Origin: JAIBJN01 sp963842305
GTDB taxonomy: Bacteria; Actinomycetota; Thermoleophilia; Gaiellales; Gaiellaceae
Reading direction: 5' to 3'
Assembly: GCA_963842305.1 (NCBI GenBank)
Contig: CAWJFW010000001.1
Location: 65,323 to 129,322, forward strand
DNA: 64,000 bases
Both the position numbers and the translations under genes were made by a program. Below are positions 26,257 to 35,338 of the stretch, one piece after another (within the stretch, counting starts at the first letter, position 1; each line of letters opens with the position of its first letter). A model generated the notes under the pieces. The model was given only the letters and a program-made list of their open reading frames with translations, was not told the DNA's origin and searched no databases.

Positions 26257-28300
26257 AGGGCTTTGGCCGGGGTGGCGTCGTCTGTAGCTGGCGCAGCTCC
26301 TCCAGCGGGATGTGGCAGCTCATCGTGTGCCCCGGCTCGACCTCGAGCAGCGGAGGCTCCTCGCGCTCGCAGATCTCCCCGACCTTCCTCGGGCACCGCG
26401 TGTGGAACACGCAGCCGCTCGGCGGATCGGCCGCGCTCGGGATCTCGCCATCCAGGCGGATGCGCATGCGTTCTTCGCCCTCGAGCGCGGGCACGGCGGA
26501 GAGCAGGGCCTCGGTGTACGGATGATGTGGTGCCTCGAAGACGGTGGCTGCGTCGCCTACTTCCATCAGTCGGCCGAGGTAGAGGACCGCGATGCGGTCG
26601 GCCAGGTAGCGGACGACGCCGAGGTCGTGAGAGATGAAGAGGTAGGAGACGCCCTGCTCGCTCTGGAGCTCGACGAGCAGGTTCAGGATGGCGGCCTGCA
26701 CGGAGACGTCGAGGGCGGAGGTCGGCTCGTCGCACACGACGACGCGCGGCTCGCCGGCGAAGGCGCGCGCGATTGCCACCCTCTGCTTGAGGCCGCCCGA
26801 GAGCTGGGCCGGACGGGCGCCGAGCAGCCGACCGTCGAAGCGGACGGACTGCGCGAGCTCGCGCACCCGCTCGTCGCGCTTCTCGCCGCGCAAGCCGCGG
26901 AGCTTCGTCAGCGCGCGGCCGAGGATGCGGCGCGCTGAGAAGCGTCGGTTCAGAGCCGAGTCGGGATTCTGGAACACGATCTGGACGGCGCGGACCTCTT
27001 CGCGTTCGCGCCGCGCGAGCCTTGGCGCCAGGCGCTCGCCGTCCAGCTCGACGGTTGTGCGGGCATCGGGAACCGTGAGCCCGAGGAGGATGCGCGCGAG
27101 GGTCGTCTTGCCGCTTCCTGACTCGCCGACCAGGCCGAGCGTTTCTCCGGGGGCGACGGCCAAGGTCACGCCCACGAGTGCCTGCACGTCCTGGCCGTCT
27201 TGGTGAAAGGTCTTGGCAGCGTCGGCGATCGCCAGCAGCGGATCACCACTTTGACGCGGCGACGCCGCGCCGGGGGGCGGCATTCCGACGGTGTGGGGGA
27301 GCTCGTGGGCGTCCTGCCAGAAGTGGCATCTGCTCGTTCGGCCGGGCGCTGCGGGATGGAGAGGCGGTTCCTCCTCGCGACAGATATCCCGCGCAAGACC
27401 GCAACGGTCCGCGAAGACGCAGCCCACGAGCTCGGCGCCCAGTTGGGGGAGCAGTCCAGGGATCGTGTCGAGCGGGCGCTCGTCCTTACTGATCCCGCCG
27501 CGGGGAAGGCAGCGCAGGAGCCCGACCGTGTAGGGGTGGCGCGGGTCCCGAAACACCTCCTCGGCCGGGCCTTCCTCCACGAGGCGACCCGCATAGAGGA
27601 CGCCGACGCGGTCGCACATCCGCCTGACGACGGCGAGGTTGTGGCTGATGAAGAGGATGCTCGTGCCCAGCTCCTGGCGCAGCCCCTTGACGAGATCCAG
27701 CACCTCGGCCTCGACGGTCGCGTCGAGGCCCGTGGTCGGCTCGTCGAGGACGAGGAGCGCCGGGTCGGAGGCAAGGGCCATGGCGATGACTGCCCGTTGC
27801 TGCATCCCTCCCGAGAGCTGGTGCGGGTAGCGGCGCATGACCCGCGCGGGGTCCGAGATCTGGACGCGTGACAGCATCTCCCGAGCGCGCTCGCCGGCCT
27901 CAGCGGGTCGAACGCCGGCGATCGTGAAGGCCTCCACTACCTGGTCGCCGACCCGAAGCGACGGGTTCAGGGCCGCTCCGGGGTTCTGGTAGACCATCGA
28001 CACCGTCTGGGAGCGGTAGCGGCGCACCTCCCCCTCCGACATGGCCGCGAGGTCGGCGCCGTCGACGCGGATCGACCCTCCGGTGACGCGGCCGTTCCGC
28101 GGCAGGTAGCGCATGATCGCGAGGGCCGTCGTGGACTTGCCGCAACCGGACTCGCCGACCAGGCCGTAGGAGCCGCCGGCCGGGATCGTGAGCGACACGC
28201 CCCGCAGAACCCGAAGCCACCGCCCCCGCACGTCGAAGGCGACCTGGAGGTCGTCGAGCTCGAGCGCCGGAGGCGTGACGGTGACGGGAACGGCGCTCAT
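26255..28300 (-). CDS. Oligopeptide/dipeptide ABC transporter, fused double ATPase (DppD-DppF type)
   Basis: 681 residues with two complete ABC domains. First: Walker A GESGCGKS at 49-56, LSGGMQQRAVIAMALA, Walker B LLVLDEPTTGLD. Second: GESGSGKT at 392-399, LSGGLKQRVAIARAFA, VVCDEPTSALD. Each ends in the oligopeptide-type C-terminal domain with clustered cysteines (CVFADRCGLARDIC; CVFHTRCPRKVGEIC), which in relatives may bind an iron-sulfur cluster. The ATG at 28300 overlaps the permease C stop. Powers the importer encoded by the next three genes. Confidence 0.93.
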   Translation of the reverse strand: MSAVPVTVTPPALELDDLQVAFDVRGRWLRVLRGVSLTIPAGGSYGLVGESGCGKSTTALAIMRYLPRNGRVTGGSIRVDGADLAAMSEGEVRRYRSQTVSMVYQNPGAALNPSLRVGDQVVEAFTIAGVRPAEAGERAREMLSRVQISDPARVMRRYPHQLSGGMQQRAVIAMALASDPALLVLDEPTTGLDATVEAEVLDLVKGLRQELGTSILFISHNLAVVRRMCDRVGVLYAGRLVEEGPAEEVFRDPRHPYTVGLLRCLPRGGISKDERPLDTIPGLLPQLGAELVGCVFADRCGLARDICREEEPPLHPAAPGRTSRCHFWQDAHELPHTVGMPPPGAASPRQSGDPLLAIADAAKTFHQDGQDVQALVGVTLAVAPGETLGLVGESGSGKTTLARILLGLTVPDARTTVELDGERLAPRLARREREEVRAVQIVFQNPDSALNRRFSARRILGRALTKLRGLRGEKRDERVRELAQSVRFDGRLLGARPAQLSGGLKQRVAIARAFAGEPRVVVCDEPTSALDVSVQAAILNLLVELQSEQGVSYLFISHDLGVVRYLADRIAVLYLGRLMEVGDAATVFEAPHHPYTEALLSAVPALEGEERMRIRLDGEIPSAADPPSGCVFHTRCPRKVGEICEREEPPLLEVEPGHTMSCHIPLEELRQLQTTPPRPKP

Positions 28301-29211
28301 CGCTCGAAGGCCTGCGTCAGGCCGTCGGCTATCAGGTTCACGCCGACCACGAGGGCTGCGATGGCGAGGGCCGGGAAGAAGGTCGGCCACCAGTAGCCGC
28401 CGTTCAGGATGACGTAGTTCTCCTTGATCTGGAGACCCCAGTCCGGGGACGGCGGCTGGACCCCGAAGCCGAGGAACGTGAGCGTGGCGATCGCGAAGAT
28501 CGCGTAGCCGAGGCGCACCGTGAACTCGACGATGATCGGCCCGGTGACGTTGGGAAGGATCTCGGCGAACATGATGTAGGGTGCGCCCTCGTTCCGGAGC
28601 CTGGCCGCCTCGACGTACTCGAGCTCGCGCTCGGAGAGCACCGCCGCCCGCACGCTCCGGGCGATGATCGGCGCGAAGACGATGCCGATGACGACGATCA
28701 GAGTGCCCTTGGACGGGCCGAGCGCGACGAGTGCGACGGTCGCGAGGATGACGAGCGGGATCGCGAGGAATGCGTCCACGATCCGCATGAGGACCTCGTC
28801 GACGAGGCCCCGGAAGTATCCCGTCACGAGCCCGAAGACTGTGCCGAGGACGGCGCCGAGGAGCGTGGCCGCAACGGAGACGACAAGGATGTCGCGGGCT
28901 CCGACGACAACGCGCGAGAAGACGTCGCGGCCGAGCTGGTCGGTGCCGAAGAGGTGCGCGCTCGAGGGAGGTTGAAGCTTGGCCAGGAGATCGGCTGGAG
29001 CGCCGAAGGGATCGTAGGGCACGACGGCCGGGCCGAGGATCGCGCAGAAGACGAAGACGCCGACGAGGAACCCGCCCGCCAGGAACGTCTTCGAGCGGAC
29101 GAGGAGCCGGAGCCGCTCACGATGGGCCAGTCGCGCCTCGTCGCGGTCTTCCGGCGGCGCCTCCGGGACCGGATGCTCTGCGAGGACGAGCCGCTCTTCG
29201 GGCCTGCTCAT
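28297..29211 (-). CDS. Oligopeptide-type ABC transporter permease (DppC/OppC)
   Basis: 304 residues, about six membrane segments. An N-terminal OppC-type segment precedes the conserved HLFGTDQLGRDVFSRVVVGARDIL; the EAA loop is EYVEAARLRNEGAPYIMFAEILPN. The ATG at 29211 overlaps the permease B stop (ATGA). Pairs with permease B in the inner membrane. Confidence 0.92.
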   Translation of the reverse strand: MSRPEERLVLAEHPVPEAPPEDRDEARLAHRERLRLLVRSKTFLAGGFLVGVFVFCAILGPAVVPYDPFGAPADLLAKLQPPSSAHLFGTDQLGRDVFSRVVVGARDILVVSVAATLLGAVLGTVFGLVTGYFRGLVDEVLMRIVDAFLAIPLVILATVALVALGPSKGTLIVVIGIVFAPIIARSVRAAVLSERELEYVEAARLRNEGAPYIMFAEILPNVTGPIIVEFTVRLGYAIFAIATLTFLGFGVQPPSPDWGLQIKENYVILNGGYWWPTFFPALAIAALVVGVNLIADGLTQAFER

Positions 29212-30164
29212 GACTCGGACGAGGCGAGGCGGATGCGGGGGTTCAGGAGCGAGTAGAGCACGTCGGCGATGAGCGTCGCGACGAGGTAGACGACGCCGAC
29301 GACAAGGGACGCGCTCAAAAGGAGGGGGAAGTCCTGCCGCTGGGCAGCGCGGAAGATGAGCTGCCCGATGCCGTTGTAGTTGAAGATGAGCTCGATCGCG
29401 ACGAGGCCGCCGAAGAGGTAGCCGATCTGGGTCGCGACGACCGCGATCGTAGGCAGGAGGGAGTTCCGGAGGACATGGCGGCGAATGACGGTGCGCCGAG
29501 GCAAACCCTTGAGGACAGCGGTGCGCGTGTAGTCGGCGTCGAGGGCCTCGATCGTCCCGGCCCGCGCCATGCGCGCGATGTAGCCGAAGAGGACGAAGAC
29601 CAGGCAAAGCGCCGGGAGGAGCAGGTACTTCACCTGGGTGAGGAAGTCGGAGCCCGGCGGGGCCTGAGCCGTCACCGGGAGGACGTCGAGCCAGAGGCCG
29701 AAGACCATGATCCCGAGCACGGCCCAGACGAACTCGGGGATGGCCGTCGCGGAGAGGCCGCCGAGGGAGATGATGCGATCCCGCGCGCGCCCCGCCTTGA
29801 GCGCCGCGGCAACGCCGCCGAGCACCGCGACCGGGACGACGATCAGGAGGGCGAGGAGGGCGAGCTTGGCCGAGTTTCGGAGCGCTGGCCAGAGGAGGTC
29901 TCCGACGGGCCGGTTGAACGCGTACGAGTCGCCGAGATCGCCCTGGAGGACGCCGCCGATCCAGTCCCCGTACTGGACGATGATCGAGCGGTTCGTGCCG
30001 AGCTCCTCGTTGAGCTGGTCGACCGCCTCCTGATCCGCGAAAGGCCCGAGGATCGCGCGGCCGACGTCGCCGGGAAGAAGCTGCGCTGCGGCAAAGAGAA
30101 TCACGCTCAGGAGGAAGAGCGTGACGAGCGCCAGCCCGAGTCGCCTGAGGAGGAATCGTGCGAT
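29208..30164 (-). CDS. Oligopeptide-type ABC transporter permease (DppB/OppB)
   Basis: 318 residues if begun at ATC 30164, giving IARFLLRRLGLALVTLFLLSV, which matches the standard DppB first membrane helix. The first standard codon in frame, GTG at 30104, would delete most of that helix. Later blocks: AQLLPGD, LGTNRSIIVQYGDWIGG, DYTRTAVLKGLPRRTVIRRHVLRNSLLPT (EAA loop) and FNYNGIGQLIFRAAQRQDFP. A strong Shine-Dalgarno sits six bases before the ATC. Confidence 0.88.
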   Translation of the reverse strand: MARFLLRRLGLALVTLFLLSVILFAAAQLLPGDVGRAILGPFADQEAVDQLNEELGTNRSIIVQYGDWIGGVLQGDLGDSYAFNRPVGDLLWPALRNSAKLALLALLIVVPVAVLGGVAAALKAGRARDRIISLGGLSATAIPEFVWAVLGIMVFGLWLDVLPVTAQAPPGSDFLTQVKYLLLPALCLVFVLFGYIARMARAGTIEALDADYTRTAVLKGLPRRTVIRRHVLRNSLLPTIAVVATQIGYLFGGLVAIELIFNYNGIGQLIFRAAQRQDFPLLLSASLVVGVVYLVATLIADVLYSLLNPRIRLASSES

Positions 30165-30170
30165 CGCAGG

Positions 30171-30178
30171 CTCCTTCC
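30171..30178 (-). promoter_or_regulatory. Shine-Dalgarno that points to an ATC start of permease B
   Basis: Minus-strand GGAAGGAG, six bases before ATC at 30164-30162. No ATG, GTG or TTG occurs at that spacing in frame, so this site is the main evidence for the unusual start. Confidence 0.5.
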
Positions 30179-30216
30179 GGGCGGGCCGCGGACGGCGTTT
30201 CGCGGGCCGCCTGCTC

Positions 30217-31899
30217 CTAGCTGGTGAATCCCGCCTTCGTCAGGTCGATGTGGCCCATTCCGGTCGGGTCGATGCCGGTGACGTTCCGTTCTGCGGAGAG
30301 GTGGTAGTAGAAGTACGGGAAGATGACAGGGGTTTCCTCGAGGAGGTACTCCTCGAGGGTCTTGGCGGCCGCCTTTTGCGCGTCCAGATCGAGCGCAGAC
30401 ACGAAGTCGACGATGTAGCCGTCGAGCGTCTTGTCCTTGAAATGAGCGGCGTTCCAGGTGCCCTTGCTCCCGAGCGCGGCCGTGAGAAAGACCGTCGGGA
30501 CTCCGCGGTGGCCGTAGTCCGTGATCCCGAGCGGCGAGTCGAGCCAGAAGTCCGAGTAGTAGGTTCCGGCGTCGGTGATGTTCAGCGTGATCGTGATTCC
30601 GACCTCCTTCGCCGCGCCCTGGAGGAGCTGGGCGAGCTGGGGGATCTCGTAGTTGTCCCAGGTCGAGAGCTCGACCTTGAAGCCGTCGCTCTTACCCGCG
30701 TCAGCGAGGAGTTGCTTCGCCTGCTCGACGTTCACCTCGCGCTGCGGCACGCTGGTGTCCGTGTACGGGTAGACGGGAGCGAACGGATTGTCGTTGCCGA
30801 TGTCCGCCTTGCCCTGGAAGAACCCCTCGATGATCGTCGGCCGGTCGAGCAGGAGGGCCATGGCCTGGCGAACCCGCTTGTCCTGGAACGGCTCCTGGTC
30901 CGTCCTCATGTGGATCTGGCGGTGCTGCGCGGCCTGCACCTCCGTGACGACGATGCTCGGGTCGTTCAGGAGCGCCTCGCCGCCGGCGACGACCTGGAAC
31001 TGGCTGAGGATGTCGACCTCGCCGCCCTGGATCGCGAGGATCCGGGCCTGGTCCTCAGCGTAGAAGCGGAGCTCGCTCGCGTCCGCGAGCGGCTGGCGCT
31101 GGGTGTCCCAGTAGTTGGGATTCTTCGTGTACGTCACGCCCTGCTGAGGCGTAAACGTGTCGAGGACCCACGGGCCCGTTCCCATGAACGACTTCTCCCA
31201 CGTCGCGGGGTCGAAGCCGTCAGGGACGACGATGACGTTGTAGTTGTCCGAGCTGACGAGGTAGGGGAAGCTTCCGTTCGGGCCGTTGAGCGTGACCACG
31301 AGCGTGGCGTCGTCGATCGCCTCCGCACCTCCGGCCGAGAGGCCGCCCGGATCCCCGAATGCCGAGAGCGCGTTCCCCTCGTTCTTCGGATCCGCGTTGA
31401 GGTTGAGGGTATAGGCGACGTCCGTGGCGGTGAGCGGTGCGCCGTCGTGGAACGTGACCCCCTGGCGGATCTTGAACGTCCAGATCGAGCCGTCTTCGTT
31501 GGGCGTCCAACTCTCGGCGAGACGCGGCTCGAGCTCGAGCTGATCGTTCGACCACGCCAGGTACTCCCCGGACTGGCCGAGAACCGCCAGCCCACCCTCG
31601 TCGTAGACCACGAGCGGGTTGAGCTCGATCGCGGGCGCGATGATGCCGGTGCGAAGAGTCCCGCCGGGGTTTGCCTGCCCCTCGGTCGCGCCGGTTGCGC
31701 CGGTCGCCGAGCCGTCGTCATCGTCTCCGCCGCAGGCGGACGCGATGAAGGAGAGCGCCGACAGCGACAGGCCCAGCACCGTTCCTCTCCGAATGAACTC
31801 CTTCCGGCTGATCCTGCCGGCCGAGAGCGCGTCGATCAGGTGGTTCTCGACCTCGCTGCTACCCTTGCGAATCTCGTCGACCCGGTGCATCGCATCCAT
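30217..31899 (-). CDS. Peptide-type ABC transporter substrate-binding lipoprotein (SBP_bac_5)
   Basis: 560 residues. N-terminal SRKEFIRRG followed by a hydrophobic stretch and lipobox S-A-C (Cys56), then an acidic GGDDDD linker: a lipoprotein, possibly Tat-exported, though the twin-arginine is R-K. Family 5 blocks: IWTFKIRQGVTFHDGAPLTATDVAYT, FMGTGPWVLDTF, YWDTQRQPLADASELRF, QDKRVRQAMALLLDR. Ligand unknown; peptides are most common. ATG at 31899 with GGAGACTCCC upstream. First gene of the importer operon. Confidence 0.93.
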   Translation of the reverse strand: MDAMHRVDEIRKGSSEVENHLIDALSAGRISRKEFIRRGTVLGLSLSALSFIASACGGDDDDGSATGATGATEGQANPGGTLRTGIIAPAIELNPLVVYDEGGLAVLGQSGEYLAWSNDQLELEPRLAESWTPNEDGSIWTFKIRQGVTFHDGAPLTATDVAYTLNLNADPKNEGNALSAFGDPGGLSAGGAEAIDDATLVVTLNGPNGSFPYLVSSDNYNVIVVPDGFDPATWEKSFMGTGPWVLDTFTPQQGVTYTKNPNYWDTQRQPLADASELRFYAEDQARILAIQGGEVDILSQFQVVAGGEALLNDPSIVVTEVQAAQHRQIHMRTDQEPFQDKRVRQAMALLLDRPTIIEGFFQGKADIGNDNPFAPVYPYTDTSVPQREVNVEQAKQLLADAGKSDGFKVELSTWDNYEIPQLAQLLQGAAKEVGITITLNITDAGTYYSDFWLDSPLGITDYGHRGVPTVFLTAALGSKGTWNAAHFKDKTLDGYIVDFVSALDLDAQKAAAKTLEEYLLEETPVIFPYFYYHLSAERNVTGIDPTGMGHIDLTKAGFTS

Positions 31900-31942
31900 G
31901 GGAGTCTCCTTCTCCGGTGCTGGTCCGGCGGGGTGAGCGCCG

Positions 31943-31971
31943 CTTATAGCTGATCGCCGTGACACGGTCAA
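31943..31971 (-). promoter_or_regulatory. Promoter of the ABC importer operon
   Basis: On the minus strand TTGACC (31971-31966), exactly 17 bases, then TATAAG (31948-31943): a near-consensus housekeeping sigma promoter about 44 bases before the substrate-binding-protein ATG. It is the best promoter match I saw in the window. Confidence 0.7.
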
Positions 31972-32058
31972 TTGCGTGCGCGAGGACGCCCGCTCGTGCA
32001 CCTCCGCACGTCCTCAGGATCGGTGGTATAGACGGCCTCTCCCGTCGGAAGTTTGAAC

Positions 32059-32688
32059 CTAGGCGAACCGGCGGACGGCGCGCCAGACTTCCGGCCCGCT
32101 GTAGTCGATGTAGCGCGTCCTCGTAACCTGCAGCTCACCTTCTTCGAGCAGCCCCCCGGGCAGAGTCCCCTGGTGGAGCCGGATCTCGTGGTAGTTGCGC
32201 GGGGAGATCTCGACGGCTTCCTTGTGGACGGGATTCTCGCCCCACTTCGCCGGCCCGTCAGGATCCGAGAAGAGGATCAGGTTTCCGTACGCGCCCTTGA
32301 CGAGCTCGAGGTCGTAGTAGCTCAGGAGCCCGCGCTCGGCATAGTCGCTCATGCCGGCGACGAGCCGTTCCTCGAGCTCGAAGAGGAGCTCCGTCTGGGC
32401 GTCCTCGCGCGGCCGGCCGAAGAAGCCGACGACACGGAGGTCCCGAGCCTGGATGAGGGCGTGCGTCTCGGGCACGACGAGCAGGTGCCTGAGGCCTGTC
32501 GCGTCCGTCTCCATGATGACGACGTCACTGCGGCTCTCGAACGGCTCGTCGCACCAGGCCCGCGCGCGCTCGCGCTCGTGCGCCAGCAGCATACGAAGGG
32601 CCTCTTCCTCCCGGTGTGTGTGGCTCGGGTCGGCGAACGGCCTGCCGGGAACCACCTCGTCCGGGCCGAGCTCGATCTCGACGGCCAT
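32059..32688 (-). CDS. Uncharacterised 209-residue protein
   Basis: I do not recognise the family. Soluble, acidic, no signal peptide or membrane segment. Features: a His/Glu-rich region (DPSHTHREEEALRMLLAHERERARAW), a beta-rich centre (ARDLRVVGFFGRPRED) and a Tyr-rich C-terminal half (RGLLSYYDLELVKGAYGNLILFSDPDG, RTRYIDYSGPEVWRAVRRF). Composition and codon use match its neighbours, so it is probably a real gene. It is upstream of the importer operon promoter and downstream of the ammonia-lyase homologue on the same strand. Confidence 0.7.
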   Translation of the reverse strand: MAVEIELGPDEVVPGRPFADPSHTHREEEALRMLLAHERERARAWCDEPFESRSDVVIMETDATGLRHLLVVPETHALIQARDLRVVGFFGRPREDAQTELLFELEERLVAGMSDYAERGLLSYYDLELVKGAYGNLILFSDPDGPAKWGENPVHKEAVEISPRNYHEIRLHQGTLPGGLLEEGELQVTRTRYIDYSGPEVWRAVRRFA

Positions 32689-32747
32689 GCCTGGAACCTA
32701 GCGCACCCGCGCCGAACGAGTCCGCCGTCGGGCCCACCGCCCGGCCG

Positions 32748-34178
32748 TCAGGCGAAAAGCGTCCGCGTCCGAATGAGCTCGCGCACGGGTTCGAGGTCGG
32801 GCAGGAGGGTGTCGCCTTCGGCGAGGAACGGGACGACCTCCCGCACCCGCGCGTGCGCCGCCCCCGTGCCGGTCCCGAGGCGTGCGGGCCGGCGGAGGTC
32901 GACCGCCTGGGCGGCGATGACGAGCTCGATCGCCACGACCGATTCCCCGAGGGAGACCATCTCGGCCAGGCGGCGCGCGGCGAGCGGCGCCATCGTCATC
33001 CGGTCCTCGATGCCTTCCGCGTGCGTCGTCGTTACCAGCTCGAACGAGACGGGCTGCGCGAGGAGCCGCGCCTCGGCGGTCAGCCCTTGCGCGGTGACCC
33101 CGTGCTCGCCCAGCGAGTTCTCGGCCAGCCCCTGCCGCGGCGCGAGGCCGTCCGGAAGCCCGGTGAGCGGGCCCTGCAGGAGCTTCAGGATCCGCTCCGC
33201 GGAGGTCGTCAGCGCGGGGGCGAGGGCGATGCGGAGGAAGTCGAGGGCGGCGGCCAGGGGGAGGATCTCGAAGTTGGCGACCGAGACGATGCGATCCTCG
33301 TCCGGAACGATCAGCGGGTTTTCCTGCGACGCGTTGAGCTCGATCTCGAGCTGGCCCCGCGCGAACGAGAGCGCGTCCCGCAGCGCTCCGTGGAGCTGCG
33401 GAAGGCCGCGAAAGGAGAGGGGGTCCTGGAGGTTCCGCGCCATCCTCGCCTCCCAGAGCGAGCTTCCCTCCAGCAGCCCGCGCAGGCGGGCCAGCGACTC
33501 GGCGAGGCCTGGATACGGCCGCACCTCGGCGATGGCCGGATGGAGCAGCGTCAGGTTGGCGGCGAAGGCCTCCAGGTCGAGCGCCCCGGCGACGTCCATG
33601 GCTTCGAGCAGGCGGTCCGTGTCGTCGATCGCCAGCGTCGCCGTCCCGGTCGAGAACGCGTTCGAGTTGAGGAGCGCGAGCGCCTCCTTCGCCTCGAGCG
33701 CGACCTGGCCAAAGAGGCCGTGAGCGAGATCGGCCATTGCCGGAAGGTCGGCCTGGCCGAGCGAGCCCAGCACCCGGACGCGGGGGTGCTCGCCGCCGTT
33801 CAGGGCGGAGGCCAGACGCTCGGCGATCTCGGGGCGGACACCGGGCGTGCCGCCGGCAAGGGCGTTGGCGAGCCTGACCATCGTCGCCCGCACGACCTCC
33901 GTCGGCGCGTCGGGCCCGGCTCCGACAAGGTGGTTGGCGATGAGGGCGCGGTTGAAGTCCCGCGCCTCCTCGGCGGAGACGGAGATCTTCTTCCGCGCGC
34001 CCACTCCGGTCGTCATCCCGTAGACGGCATCGCCTCGCTCCAGCACGCGCACGACGAACGCCCTGGTCTCGCGCATGCGCGCGACGGCGTCGGGCGCGAG
34101 CTCGACCTGCGCACCGTCGCGCGCCACCGCGACGACCTCGGCGATCGTGAGGCTGCGGCCGTCGAGCGAAACCGTCAC
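32748..34178 (-). CDS. Histidine/aromatic ammonia-lyase family protein lacking the MIO triad
   Basis: 476 residues from the GTG at 34178. Family blocks are kept: YGMTTGVGARKK with the catalytic-position Tyr53, ALLNSNAFSTG, LQDPLSFRGLPQLHG with its Arg, and EIELNASQENPLI. But where HAL/PAL have GSVGASGDLAPL, whose Ala-Ser-Gly forms the MIO electrophile, this protein has GSLGQADLPAM at residues 138-148. Without that triad MIO should not form, so classical deamination is doubtful. It overlaps the MetE-like stop by four bases (GTGA), so both are one operon. Confidence 0.85.
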   Translation of the reverse strand: MTVSLDGRSLTIAEVVAVARDGAQVELAPDAVARMRETRAFVVRVLERGDAVYGMTTGVGARKKISVSAEEARDFNRALIANHLVGAGPDAPTEVVRATMVRLANALAGGTPGVRPEIAERLASALNGGEHPRVRVLGSLGQADLPAMADLAHGLFGQVALEAKEALALLNSNAFSTGTATLAIDDTDRLLEAMDVAGALDLEAFAANLTLLHPAIAEVRPYPGLAESLARLRGLLEGSSLWEARMARNLQDPLSFRGLPQLHGALRDALSFARGQLEIELNASQENPLIVPDEDRIVSVANFEILPLAAALDFLRIALAPALTTSAERILKLLQGPLTGLPDGLAPRQGLAENSLGEHGVTAQGLTAEARLLAQPVSFELVTTTHAEGIEDRMTMAPLAARRLAEMVSLGESVVAIELVIAAQAVDLRRPARLGTGTGAAHARVREVVPFLAEGDTLLPDLEPVRELIRTRTLFA

Positions 34179-35278
34179 GCCCAGACCTCGGCCGCCGTCT
34201 CGGCGATCGTCGTGAGCTTCGCCCGCTCGTCCTCGACCGAGAGGGAGTTGCCCATCACCGAGGTCGAGAAGCCGCACTGGGGCGAGAGAGCGAGCCGTTC
34301 CAGAGGGATCACGTTTGCGGCCTCCCGGATCCGGCCCGCCAGCTCGGCGACCGTCTCCCGCCTGGGCGTCTTCGTCGTCACGAGCCCGAGCACGCAGACC
34401 GCATCCTCGGCGGCGTGTGCCAGCGGCTCGAAGCCCCCGGAGCGCGCGTCGTCGTACTCGAGCAGGAGTCGCTGCGCCTTGATTCGGCCGAAGAGCCGCT
34501 CTGCGAGCCAGTCGTAGCCGCCTTCGACGAGCCAGCGGCTCGCCTGGTTCCCACGGCAGAGGTGGAAGCCGAAGGTCACGCCGGGATGATCGCCCATCAC
34601 GAGGTTGTCGAGCTCGCTGCCCAGATCGAGCCAGCGCTCCGCCGGCCAGCCTCTGCTCTCGTAGAACGCCCGGTACGCCTCGTCAAGCAGCAGGGGATAG
34701 TGAGGCGCGTCGAGCTGGATGTAGGTCGCCCCGAGCCCGACGAGCTCCTCGACCTCCTCCCTGAGGATCTCGGCCACGTCCCCGAGGAACGCCTCGAGCG
34801 TCGGATAGGCGTCGCGCGAGCGCTCCGGGTCGTAGAAGTTCGCGAAGAGGCTCGGGCTCGGCAGCGTGACCTTGAGCACGCGATCGGTACGTCCGCGGGC
34901 ATACGCGAACTCCTCGCCGGAAAGGGACCGACGCCGTCGGAGCGGCGCGACGGCCGCGATGGGCGGGCGCTCGACCGTGAGATCTCCGAGCTCGTCGGAG
35001 TGCCACTCGCCCCAGAGGAACGCGTCGAGATCCCACTCGCCGAAGCCGTCCACCGCCGCGGGCACCTGACTCTGGAACGAGAGCCGCCGCATCTCGCCGT
35101 CCGTGACGACATCGATCCCCGCCTTCTCTTGCAGCGCAAGCGCGTCGTCGACTGCCCGGTCCTCGACCTGCTTGAACGCGGCGGTCGAAAGCTCGCCGGC
35201 TTCGAGCCGGCGCCTGGCTTCGAGCAGTTCGGGCGGGCGGAGGAGGCTCCCGACGACGTCGGTGCGGGCGTCGAGCAC
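34175..35278 (-). CDS. MetE C-terminal-like cobalamin-independent methyltransferase
   Basis: 367 residues, the catalytic barrel of cobalamin-independent methionine synthase without the N-terminal half. Zinc ligands are conserved: H-x-C in TFGFHLCRGN, Glu in LLLEYDD and Cys in LALSPQCGFST. Opening DVVGSLLRPPELLEAR is typical of the stand-alone family. Acceptor and methyl donor are unknown. GTG at 35278 is chosen; an ATG at 35335 would crowd the divergent ATP-grasp start to a few bases. Coupled to the ammonia-lyase homologue. Confidence 0.82.
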   Translation of the reverse strand: MLDARTDVVGSLLRPPELLEARRRLEAGELSTAAFKQVEDRAVDDALALQEKAGIDVVTDGEMRRLSFQSQVPAAVDGFGEWDLDAFLWGEWHSDELGDLTVERPPIAAVAPLRRRRSLSGEEFAYARGRTDRVLKVTLPSPSLFANFYDPERSRDAYPTLEAFLGDVAEILREEVEELVGLGATYIQLDAPHYPLLLDEAYRAFYESRGWPAERWLDLGSELDNLVMGDHPGVTFGFHLCRGNQASRWLVEGGYDWLAERLFGRIKAQRLLLEYDDARSGGFEPLAHAAEDAVCVLGLVTTKTPRRETVAELAGRIREAANVIPLERLALSPQCGFSTSVMGNSLSVEDERAKLTTIAETAAEVWA

Positions 35279-35338
35279 GGCGACAGCGTAGATGGAGCCC
35301 AGACCGCTAGCATTTCGGCGCGCGGGGGCGCCCATCCC

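Noticed and set aside
30121..31953. 610-codon plus-strand frame opposite the substrate-binding protein
   Set aside because: Low-complexity composition rich in R, V, E, D; the minus-strand gene has signal, lipobox and family motifs.
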